From Leguminivora glycinivorella (Eukaryota > Arthropoda > Insecta > Lepidoptera > Tortricidae), in contig NC_062982.1 in assembly GCF_023078275.1 (NCBI RefSeq), positions 1,851,001 through 1,915,000 on the forward strand: a stretch of 64,000 nucleotides of DNA, in the 5' to 3' direction. A program made the translations under genes and the position numbers. Of the stretch, positions 29,212-38,689 are shown piece by piece. The notes beneath the pieces were generated by a model. It made no database searches, was not told the DNA's origin, and worked only from the letters and a program-made list of their open reading frames with translations. Every line of letters starts with the position of its first letter. The stretch's first letter is position 1.

Positions 29212-30125
29212 TCACTGCGCCGGCAGGCAGGCCAGCGGCGCGCCGGGGCCCACGGCCGGCTTGAACTCCTGGCTCGTCGGCGGGAACTGCTGGAACGGCG
29301 GCGCGTAGCACTGCGGGAAGTACAGCTCCGGCTTCACCACCGCCGCCGCCGGCGGCAGCGGCCGCGGCGTCTTGTTCGCCTCCGCGCGCCGCGCCTTCGC
29401 CGCGTGCGGGTTCATGTGGTTGTCCACGTGCTTCTTCACCTCCGGCTCCGTGGCGAACCGCCGCCGGCAGTTCGGCATCGGGCAGCAGAACGGCCGGTCG
29501 CCCTGGTGCGTTCGCGTGTGCTGGTCTAAGATGGCCTTCTGCCGAAAGTCCTTGCCGCACTGCGTGCACTTGTACGGCTTCTCTCCGGTGTGAATACGGA
29601 GATGTTGGTTCAGGATGGTCCGCTGCCGGAAGAAGCGCGGGCAGTACACGCACCCGTACGGTTTCTCGTTCGTGTGTATGCGGAGATGCTGCGTGAGATG
29701 CGACTGCTGCCGGAATCGTTTCCCGCACTCGGGGCAGGGGTACGGCCGCGACTCTATGTGTATGCAGCCGTGCTGCAGCAGCGTCGACTTCTGCTTGAAC
29801 TCTTTTTGGCAGATCGGGCAGCGGACGAACAGGGGCATCGCGCGGCCGCCTAGCACGTCTGGTAACTTGCCGCCCTTCAGATACTGTAGCGATAGTCCCG
29901 AGCTGAATACCGTGTGGTTGAGCCCTTTCGTATCTTTGAAGTACGCCGGGTACTGCGCCGTGTCGCCCGGCGAGAAGCACGAGCCGCGCTGCTCCCCGTT
30001 CTGGCCGTCCGCGTCGCCGAATGTCGACATCACTTCCTCCTTTCCCTCGTCCGGGGGGAACGGCACGTCCTGCGGCCACAACGTCGGCGTGGTCCCATTC
30101 TTGAAGATCAGATGCGGCGAGACAT
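29212..30125 (-). CDS. C2H2 zinc-finger protein, downstream terminal exon (five fingers)
   Basis: An acceptor CTTTTTACAG ends at 30126 and the exon opens in phase 1 (AT then GTC...). It reads VSPHLIFKNGTTPTLWPQ, a leader with QYPAYFKDTKGLNH and LSLQYLKGGKLPDVLGG, then five C2H2 fingers: CPICQKEFKQKSTLLQH, CPECGKRFRQQSHLTQH, CVYCPRFFRQRTILNQH, CTQCGKDFRQKAILDQH and CPMPNCRRRFATEPEVKKH. Linkers are of the TGEKP type. A proline/alanine-rich tail ends CLPAQ before TGA (29212-29214). The exon gives about 303 residues and contributes a nuclear sequence-specific DNA-binding domain. From memory the finger set resembles the insect factor encoded by dati (CG2052) of Drosophila, but I am not sure enough to assign the symbol. 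Upstream exons lie at higher coordinates. Very GC-rich third positions contrast with the AT-rich flanks. Confidence 0.9.
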
Positions 30126-30202
30126 CTGTAAAAAGCGAAGAGTTTGGTCAGTCAGGTGTATGGAGTCTAGGATATAACGACGGGTTAATCGAACTAGGAG
30201 GG

Positions 30203-31303
30203 TTACAGGAGCGTCGAACGGTTCGCGCCGAGGAGATCGAGAATTTGTTTGATAGGAAGGCCAATGGATGCGAGACCGAGTCGAACGTGCTGGGGCGGCG
30301 GGAGCGCGCGGCGCCGGCAGCGGCGTGCGGGCGCCGCGCGCGGGGGAGGGAGGGCATATATGTGTGAATAGCGCTCGCCTTGGTGTGTGCGGACGTGCTG
30401 GTTCAGGATGGCCTTCTGGCGGAAATGTTTGCCACATTCCCCGCACGTATATGGCTTCTCACCGGAATGGATGCGCAGGTGCTGGTTGAGGATGGCGCGC
30501 TGCCGGAAGGAGCGCGGGCAGTAGACGCAAGCGTACGGCTTCTCGTTGGCGTGGATGCGCAGGTGCTGCGTGAGGTGCGACTGCTGGCGGAAGCGCTTGC
30601 CGCACTCGGGGCAGCCGTACGGCCGCGAGTCCGTGTGGATGCGCTCGTGCTGCAGCAGCGTCGACTTCTGCTTGAAGTCTTTCCCGCAAGTCAGACATTT
30701 GAACAGCCTCAGTTCCGAGTTAGGGGTTGTGTTTGCGCGGCTTCGGCGGCTCCGGCTGCACGATGTCGGGTAGGTGGCGGAGCTCGGGCGCTCCGTACTG
30801 GTCGAGCGGGCCCTCCAGCGATAGGACGCCTCCGTTCTGCTTCAGATAATGTAGCGGGAAGCCTCCGCCGCCTAGCATGTGGCTGGCAGGTCTGGTCTCT
30901 TTGAAATACGGCGTGTACTGTTGGTTCAGGTCCGGCTGCGGGATGAAGCAGGGCCCGCGGTCGAGGTGGTCCTGCGCGGGTTGCGTCTGCGCCTGGTTCT
31001 GGAGCTGCTGTTCGACCTGCATGTGTTCAGGTGACGTTTGCTGCTGTTGGACTTGCTGTTGAGCTTGCTGCTGGGCGAGTTGCTGGGCGGCCTCCTCCGC
31101 GGATTGGTCGGGGGGCGGCGGGGCGGGCGGGTAGGGCGAGGGCGCGGGGGAGGCGAGCTGCGGCTCGGGCTGCGGCGAGGGCCCGCCCGGGCTCTGGTGC
31201 TGCATGGGCTGGTAGCCGCCGTCCAGCACGCCCCCGCCCCACTGCGTGCCGGGGGGAGCCCGCTCCACGCCATCTTTGTACAGGACGTACGGTGCTGTCG
31301 TGT
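30203..31303 (-). CDS. C2H2 zinc-finger protein, upstream paralogous exon (four fingers, frameshifted)
   Basis: An acceptor TTTTATTTCCAG ends at 31304 and the exon opens in phase 1, as the downstream exon does. It reads TTAPYVLYKDGVERAPP, then a proline/glutamine-rich low-complexity region, then GPCFIPQPDLNQQYTPYFKE and FPLHYLKQNGG, which align with the leader of the exon at 30125. The frame then hits TAA (30720-30722), but the fingers continue one base out of frame: CLTCGKDFKQKSTLLQH, CPECGKRFRQQSHLTQH, CVYCPRSFRQRAILNQH and CGECGKHFRQKAILNQH. One extra C in the four-C run at 30723-30726 explains the break. After finger four the frame runs about 55 residues of unrelated basic/proline-rich sequence to TAA at 30203; finger five is absent. 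A strong donor G|GTGAGAAG lies in the linker after finger three (intron start 30462). It could be a real mutation, an assembly indel or an alternative terminal exon. Confidence 0.8.
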
Positions 31304-32140
31304 CTGGAAATAAAAGAAAAATTCTGTTAACATCTACTTCTTATTAAGTAAATAAAGAGGGTAAAATTGAATGTGAGGATTACTTCGGGTTATCGAAGGA
31401 TACTTTACACGAAACAGGTGTACCGTTCTTTGTTCTCGCGTTTTCCCTGTTTTCAAATATCCAACTTATACCTCCGCGTGACCTAAATAGTCTATCGGCT
31501 TTGTTTCCGTATTCAATATGGAATATGCTTTCGGATACGTCTGGCACTGCGGGCGTGACATTTTATTAAATTCTTCGCCAGCAGTTATGCGCTACTGGAA
31601 CACGCTATGTGATGCACGCTACCCGAAATTCACTCGATTTATTGCATTACTTTGCATTGTTGCAATTCTACTGATAACTTTTTCGGGGGTATATCTTCCT
31701 TGGTGGTTCGGCTCCGTTTTAAGCTTTGTTTAACCGTGGTAAGTTTTATATTGGGGTGAAAATAGTAACATCGGGTAGGTAGCGAGAGTAAAGGGTGGAA
31801 TTGCTTTGCAAAAGTTTTTGGTTCGTGATAAGGCACGCTAGGTGACGTGTTGTATCCGAGAGGGTAATGCGGTTTCTAGTTGGCTTTATTGACTAGGTTT
31901 TGACTTGGTATGACTAGGTATTGAATTATGGGGCTCAGAATGAATTATCATTTTCAGCAAAATATTATTTAAGAGTTGGTTTAGTAGATATGTTTTATTA
32001 TTAGAAAACGAAGTTTTAGAAATAAAATGATGGAAGTAGTAGGGTACTAATAAATCTCTGCTCCAAACGGTTTCTACATATTTAAACCAATTTAGATTAA
32101 GTAAATATTGTAGTATTTATTATTCTAATTAAAGAAACTG
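31304..32140 (-). other. Intron upstream of the zinc-finger exons
   Basis: Follows the acceptor of the upstream zinc-finger exon. AT-rich with no repeat that I can name and no further exon found. A plus-strand open frame at 31518-31733 has no supporting motif. Confidence 0.4.
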
Positions 32141-32144
32141 AGTG

Positions 32145-32375
32145 TCGATTCTTGAATGTTTTCCATTGGATTTCGTGAATTTCGTTCAATAATATCTCCA
32201 CTACTAACCATTTAAATTCTACTAACAGAATCGAAAACGAGTGGTCATTACTTACCACTAGATCTAAAATTACTAGAGGTCCTGTTTCAAAAAGTGGCAT
32301 TTTGTCGTTTTCCACAGGCGGCGAATTCATGCGTTCAAAATTAAAAAAATCGGTCCCCTGTTCTCAGTTGGGTGA
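32145..32375 (+). repeat. Dispersed repeat of unknown class, copy 1
   Basis: Shares TTCTACTAACAGAATCGAAA, ACTAGAT(C/T)TAAAATTACTAG and GGCGAATTC with 48510-48740 in direct orientation, at about 75-80 percent identity by eye over 230 bp. No TIR, poly-A or coding sequence seen. Confidence 0.6.
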
Positions 32376-32934
32376 AATCGCACGAAAACACTGAAATAAT
32401 TCAAATAATATGCAAATGTCTTCGAAAGTCCGTTTTCATTGGAAAAGTGTATGTCAGTTTCTAATGACCGACTGGACACAAAAACGCGGGAAACTGCATC
32501 CGGTTCCGGTAATAAGGAAATACAAATGGCAGATAACGTCTAATGTTCTGGATACTCTTTATGGGTGTTGCGATGCGAGTTTACATATTTTCTTTAGAAA
32601 TTTAATCTCAGAAGAATACATTTGGTAAAAAACCAGAGATTATATCGCCCAAGGTCAAATTAAAATTTTCTGTAGCGATTGTAAACCAAAGAACATTTAC
32701 GTATTTCGTTAAGTTTGATCATGAGTGTTTTTGTTACATAACATAATACCTATAAGGGGTTCAGACTTTAGTAACTGTGTGCCTGTGAAAGAAAACCTAA
32801 AATTTTTGATTACGCTAGTTCCACGGAGTAAACAACTACTGAGCCGACCTTTGTTGCTAAAGGAGACAATCTTTCATTTTTTTTAAAAGCATAAAGGTAT
32901 AATGTTACATAGCTACCTTTACAAATGTATTTAT

Positions 32935-33290
32935 ATTAACATCAGTCACATACAATACAGTACAATACAAATACTCTTTATTGCACACCTCAATACACGA
33001 AACAACATAGCAAGTATAAACAACAACTTAAGAGGTAAAACAAGAGGCGGTCTTATCGCTAAAGAGCGATCTCTTCCAGACAACCTAGGTAGTGGAGAAT
33101 AATAAATTTAACCTTGTAAGTAGGTGTACTAAATGTAGACTTAGAGGAAATCTAGCACAAACTATACTACGCAAAACAATATACTACACACATAAAAATA
33201 AAATGTAACAATACATAAACATACAAATACATATATATATATAACAAATTACATGCCATAGGGGACATAAGTCTATCAAGGTATCATTGA
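32935..33290 (-). mobile_element. LINE 3' UTR and tail (minus strand)
   Basis: On the minus strand it contains GGTTGTCTGGAAGAGATCGC and CTTTAGCGATAAGACCGCC, a block well known in lepidopteran RTE-like LINE 3' ends. It ends GTGCAATAAAGAGTATTTGT with a (GTATT)-like tail. It is contiguous with the coding remnant at 33291. The same block recurs at 51503 and 55482. Confidence 0.65.
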
Positions 33291-33620
33291 TCAATGATCA
33301 GATAAAAAGTGAAGCTTGAGAAGTATCTTAAAAGAAGTAGGAGATTGAGCGCGTCTAATATTTAGGGGTAGGGAATTCCAAAGCCGCACAGCTTGAAATG
33401 TAAAGGAGTTGTTATAGAATTTAGACGAGGACGACGGAACGGAAAGAAGCAAATTCTGAGAGGACCGAGCAGAACGGAGATAGCTGAAACGGTTCATAAG
33501 ATAGCGGGGAGTCGTTGGGTTAAAAAAAAATGGAATACAAAAGGGACAGCACGTGAGAGTTACGACGAAAACAAATAGAGAGCCACTTGAGCTGCGAACG
33601 AAATTGAGAGACATGGTCAT
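33291..33620 (-). pseudogene. LINE reverse transcriptase C-terminal remnant
   Basis: About 109 codons are open, ending in TGA just before the 3' UTR block. The C-terminal half is diagnostic: FYNNSFTFQAVRLWNSLPLN followed by FKILLKLHFLSDH. This is the SF..RA.RLWN.LP...FK..L pattern that closes reverse transcriptases of CR1/Jockey-like LINEs. The catalytic domain is gone, so this is a 5'-truncated copy. The first residues (about 1-35) look unlike the family and may derive from flanking DNA. Confidence 0.7.
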
Positions 33621-33639
33621 ATTGTCACATCACATCAAA

Positions 33640-35730
33640 TCGCTGCTATTATCTCAACAGTTTGACGTGATGAAGCAGCTACTACATTGAAAATGACAGT
33701 CAATTTACAATATCAACTCAACTGCAATAATTTAACCAATAAAAAACCTAATTCGGACCAAGTATGTTTAAGCCCGTGTTACACGATTTACACGTGTCGC
33801 TCAAACGAATGAGTAATGGAACTTTGCGGTCACATTCTCTTCGCGGTCAACGTTTTTGACAGCTAGATCAGATTCCCTCCAAAAAAACAAACTTTCGTAT
33901 CTACTCTGCGATACAGTTTAAAATTGTTTGAATTTGGAACGGACATAACTTATGTCGTAATGTCGATGGATCGATAGCCGTTGGACATTGAAGACAAATT
34001 TTAAAAATATGGCGTTCTGTTTTACGTGTGACACAATGACATTTTTAGTACGATAACCATAACCAGCTATTTCGAACGAGCAAAGTGAATAAAAATATAT
34101 AAAAAATATCTAGTTACTGTCATTAGTTTTCTTCGAATACCGGATGCGATTATTAAATGACTACAAAATAAAACGCAAGGCATTTAATATCAAACTTTTT
34201 GTTCCAACCTAAACGCTCAGCAAACAGGTTTCGCTCTTTAAAATCACCAATGTCGTTAATAATGTTATTATTGTTGGTGATCAAATTAATCATCATTGCA
34301 ATAGAATAAAACAAAAGAGTTAAAGATTCTTTCCGAATCACATTGTTAAAAGCCCGATCTGTCTTCTGGCCTAACGTACTTAGCCGATTGAAGATAAAAT
34401 CGTGCTACTATACAAACTTATCGGTCACAATCTTAGCCATATCTTCATTTCGGATCGCTCTATGACTCTATGGTTCGCTCTAGTTTAAAATTGGAATGTG
34501 CTGGAACAAATTAAAATGACCGTTCGTGTTCGGTTGTTTTGATTTTAAATTAAAGACGAAATTGCTTTTGCTTACAAGGTTTTTTGCTAGTTCATTGTTT
34601 AAATTTTTCGTGGGGCTAGTCGGAGCGTTAAATTCTAGATCCGCTTTGCTTTACCACACAATGAAATTTATGTTTATGAAAAAGTCGATTCGATTCTCGT
34701 TTATCTTTGAACCTAGGTACTTATTCTTCGGCATGTAAATCGAATAAAAGCCTTACCATCAATTTTACATCTTACACAAACGCAAATCTTATAAGTACTT
34801 TTCATACGTCATTCCAAGACAGAGATTTATGGCTGAATAACATCTGTTTATAATCGTTCGATGCGGAGGAAACGTCAGCTCCCGTCACGTCTGGGCCGGT
34901 CTTTATTCTTCCGTCTCATCCACTCGCTTATCCTAAAGTGAGACAGACAGATTACGTTTCGATTTTCTTTTTTCAAATTTATAATGACGTTTCTGTATCT
35001 GTGGGGTTTTTTGTACGCCGGATGGCTCGGCATGTGGGGTGTCACTACGAATTAACTTTTTGTTTTAACCCTTTTAAATTATAGTGGGATGGGTGTGTGT
35101 GGGTTTGTTTTCGTATCGGAGTAGTTATTTAGTTCGATTAGTGCCTAGATTAATCGATAGCTAGTGTGGGTAGGCTTTTAAAAGTTTTTTGAATTAAGCT
35201 CTATAGCTGCATAGCGAATTCTAGTCGCTGTAGTACATAGTTGATTTCATTTTTATTATATATTTTAAAAACATGCCTATCTAAAAACATAGTTATTCGC
35301 ATTGGAATCCTATTGCTTTTTCGCAAACTATTTAAGTAGGTAGTAACGTAAAAAAAACTGATGATAGGGACCCAAAATGAAATCAAGTCAAAAAAGCGTA
35401 GGTATTCCACTCGGGAAACTTCCGTAAAATGTTTTTTTAAGGATATCTCGACCGAATCACAGTATAATAAAGAGTACTATCGTACAGTATGGCCACTCCC
35501 GCTCCCCGCTGAAAGTGCCACCCACCCCCTCTCGGTTACCTCACAGTTACCGCCTGTCAAAAACGCCAACAGTCGACCTGTCATATCTCACTCATACAAG
35601 GGTGGTACGCGTTTACCTACACGAGCTTAGAATGTGTGCTAGGAACGCGCCTCTTTCATATATTTGATCGCCAGTGTCCGAGGTGTGACCGAACTGTAAA
35701 ATTGTAATATTGACAAATGTTAATTCGGGT
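33640..35730. other. Featureless AT-rich stretch
   Basis: No exon, tRNA or classifiable repeat was found. Likely intronic or intergenic with respect to the zinc-finger gene. Confidence 0.3.
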
Positions 35731-35739
35731 TCCAGGCCT

Positions 35740-35908
35740 CGTAGCCGAATGGCATATCTGCGACGCGAAACGCCACCGAAACGCTGAAGAAATGTAGTCT
35801 GGCTCTGTCGCGCCAATATACGCAAGAGCGATAGAATAGAGAAAGATAGCTACGAAAGAGGTATTATCGTGAGCGTTTCGTGAGCGTTTGTGCATTCGGC
35901 TACGCACA
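35740..35908. mobile_element. Palindromic MITE, TAGCCGAATGG family, copy 3
   Basis: 169 bp from CGTAGCCGAATGGCATATCT to GTGCATTCGGCTACGCACA, flanked by CAGGCCT (35733-35739 and 35909-35915). The interior GTCTGGCTCTGTCGCGCCAA matches copy 2 in the same orientation. Confidence 0.82.
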
Positions 35909-36326
35909 CAGGCCTTCATGAGATCCATTTAGGAAGTCATATTTTTATTATTACAAACAGTTACTTTCTTTTTAAGCAATAAGACTGTACCACGTGGTGG
36001 TGGGAATGTTTCAATCGCGTGGTTCCACGGAGTATTTCCGACTAAAGGGTTAACATTCATTACAGGCCTCATCCGATAGATGGAGCATATGGACATTATC
36101 ATCACACATTGTCACTCACAGAATATAGCGAGACAAACCAGTGTTTTATAATGTAAAATATATCAGACAACAATTTTGCTCTGAAATTGGTTTGCCGAAG
36201 TTAGTATAATAAGAACCGAACGTGTTAATTTGCGTTCATATATTTATAAGTAGATCTATGTTCCATCTCAGCTGGTAGTTTGTAGTACCTATCAGTAAAG
36301 GTACTAAAGGTATTAATGATTAACAT

Positions 36327-36412
36327 AGCTGGTAGAGAATGCCTTCTGGTATCGTTCGCCTTTTGTACATTTTTTTTGACTGTGCAATAAAATTTAAATA
36401 AAAAAATAAAAC
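36327..36412 (+). mobile_element. LINE 3' tail fragment
   Basis: AGCTGGTAGAGAATGCCTTC, then GTGCAATAAAATTTAAATAA with an A-rich end. Related fragments are at 45896-45974 and 46735-46850. Confidence 0.55.
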
Positions 36413-36512
36413 GTCTATGAAAATTTGACGTTCATTTGGACAGTTGTCCATCGAAGTCAGTTGAGGACTTGGGAGCTTAAATAATCTCTACGCCATTTAC
36501 AAACAGTCATTA

Positions 36513-36712
36513 AGGGCCGGTTGCATCAAACCGTCTGTCACCGTTAAAGCGTTCGTTAAATTTTATTGTATGGGAAGTGGCGGAGCGTCCATAGACATCT
36601 GCTGCGTGACGATGATGTGTCTGTCAAAAACCCCTGTAGTTGACCAACGAAAAGGCTTTTCACGCCCCGCCACTGATGGGAAGTTCCATAGACATCTGCT
36701 GCGTGACGATTT
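36513..36712. mobile_element. MITE-like repeat with internal direct repeat
   Basis: GGGCCGGTTGCATCAAACCG, CGTTAAAGCGTTCGTTAAAT, then TCCATAGACATCTGCTGCGT at 36588 and again at 36685. The second half repeats the first with a short insertion containing GGCGGAGCG. Confidence 0.5.
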
Positions 36713-36714
36713 AT

Positions 36715-37160
36715 TTATTATTTAAATATAACAGTAAAACCAAGGCAGTGTGAAACTAAAAAATAAAAACAATAGGTATAGCACATAAATAGTAAAAAAC
36801 AGATTAAAAACAGACGAGAAAAAGCAATATTCTATTTAGGCGACGACGTAACAGCGTGGCTGTAGTTTAGAATAGCATTCTGTTGGTGCAACTTATTTAA
36901 GTGGTAGGTGCGGGCGTATTCAAGATTACGCTTAGTTCGCAGTCTTCGTGATCGCTTCATGAAGCGAGATCTATCCGAGACAGTCTGTGAACCTAATGTA
37001 TGTAAATAGTTGAGGGGGTGTAGTATGATGGATGCATGCAGTGATTAATTTAAATTAGGAGTTGATTAGGGCGAGTTTGGTGGAAGATATATCTTGGAGG
37101 GTTGCTTTAAGACGGGAATGTTGGGGATGGATCGGATTACCTGCCAGTAAGGTCACACTA
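36715..37160 (-). pseudogene. Degraded retroelement coding remnant
   Basis: On the minus strand two frames read protein-like sequence: first SVTLLAGNPIHPQHSRLKAT, then out of frame SDRSRFMKRSRRLRTKRNLE up to a TAG. An A/T-rich stretch with ATAATAAAT follows. It looks like the end of a LINE ORF with a frameshift and 3' UTR. The family is not recognised with confidence. Confidence 0.35.
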
Positions 37161-38184
37161 TCACACATATGTGACGTTATCTAGGTAAAGGGACCTTATT
37201 GTCGATGGCCCTTATAGGCGTTATGAACGATGTCTCTATCGTCACTACTTCCGTAAAAAATCTCAGTAACTCACGCTGAAAGCTCAAATTTGGTAAAACG
37301 CAATATGTCTATATCATTCCATATAAACTTACAACAATACAATTTTCTTTTCATTGACAGACGAAAATACAAGTTTTTTTTAAAGTAGTGATATACAAAT
37401 ACGACGCTTCTGGACAAAACGAAATAACTTATTTCGTGAATGGTACAACCCCAACGTGTGATATATTGTTGGATAGGTATTAAAAACGAGTGGCGATAAA
37501 TTACTACAGACCGTTTTTTAATAATATTAATATTTTCGTAAATAATCGCTCCTAAAGGAAAAATGGCCCACCCCCCTCTAAGTTTCGAACCATGACATTA
37601 AAAACACATTGTAAAAAAATGTCTACAAACAGATAGAACTTTTTACGCACTTTCTAGAAAAATTGTTTTTGAACTTGATAGGTTTAGTAGTTATTCTGTA
37701 CTGAAAAACGTCGTACAAACTACGGCGAAAAGAACCCGTAACACTGAGCGTATCGCCACTCGCTTTGAGCTTCCTTTTTTTCGCACTTGTATCGCAATGT
37801 ACTATTGTTTGAAGGACGCCAAGTTCGTTATGTCCATACCATACACAATTTTGGACCGATAGTCCGGATCTCTATACTACACACAGGTCTACACAAGCCG
37901 TACAAGGCCTGACCTACGGCTGCGCGCGCAGGGCGAGTGGTCGGGAGTGCGCGGGCGCACAAAACTGGTCCAGTCGGCCCGCCCCTTCCTGCGTCCTGCT
38001 ACCGTCCGCAAAAAAAGTAAAAAAACTCGGCCTACTACTACTTTATTTTAAATCACACATAAGTTGGGTGTCCAATTGTCCATATGTCCGTATCGTAGGT
38101 ACGCATCGGACGCACCGATATTGCGCTACTTACGGTGCAGCTCCGTGGCACAGTCCGTGGCCCGTGCACATGTGCCTTTTATAG
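37161..38184. other. Non-coding stretch with one GC-rich patch
   Basis: AT-rich apart from 37910-38010, which is markedly GC-rich (GGCTGCGCGCGCAGGGCGAG, GTGCGCGGGCGCAC). The patch could be a CpG-type promoter or 5' exon, but no start codon with a convincing frame or splice donor supports that. Confidence 0.25.
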
Positions 38185-38324
38185 GTACACTCCACCAATT
38201 GGAACCCTAGGCCACTCTACAGCCATGTCAAAATGAAAAGCAGTAAGAGATTTCTTACAATCTGATTTATAACGTCACTATGACATAGTTCTACAGTAGC
38301 CTAGGGTTCCTTGGATGACTGTAC
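38185..38324. mobile_element. Palindromic MITE, GTACAGTCA family, copy 2
   Basis: GTACACTCCACCAATTGGAA, then CCTAGGCCACTCTACAG at the left, faces CTACAGTAGCCTAGGGTTCC, then TGGATGACTGTAC at the right. 140 bp; related to 15352-15503. Confidence 0.7.
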
Positions 38325-38352
38325 CTACAAATAATACTAAATGCGGTGCGTC

Positions 38353-38682
38353 CGATGCTTCCATTGCGGGTCTGTGGACGACCTTTATTAAAATTTCTAA
38401 TTTATGACATATTTAAAGTCACACACAGGTCGAACGCGATTAATTAACTCTATTTTTACTTTTTTCCCAACGTTTCGACCAGGTTGCAATCTGCCGATGG
38501 TCCATAAGAAAGCAAAGTGTCAGGAGTCCGTAACAACACAAAACTACCCGATATTAATTTATATACATGTTCCTTGGTGACAAATAAAACAAATAAAAAA
38601 TAATGTTAATTAATCGCGTTCGACCGATGCTTGCATTGCGGGTCTGTGGACGACCTTTATTAAAATTTCTAATTTATGACAT
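38353..38682. repeat. Foldback flanked by 58-bp direct repeats
   Basis: The segment beginning GATGCTT(C/G)CATTGCGGGT and ending AATTTATGACAT occurs at 38353-38410 and 38625-38682 with two mismatches or so. Between them AGGTCGAACGCGATTAATTA (38426) pairs with TTAATTAATCGCGTTCGACC (38605), giving a foldback of about 198 bp. Confidence 0.75.
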
Positions 38683-38689
38683 TATCGCG

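Noticed and set aside
29066..30079. Minus-strand 337-codon frame over the zinc-finger exon
   Set aside because: Shadow frame of the GC-rich finger coding sequence; Arg/Ala/Pro-rich with no domain, whereas the other frame has five complete fingers.
29615..30367. Plus-strand 250-codon frame opposite the zinc fingers
   Set aside because: Antisense shadow; crosses the splice acceptor of the real exon and has no motif.
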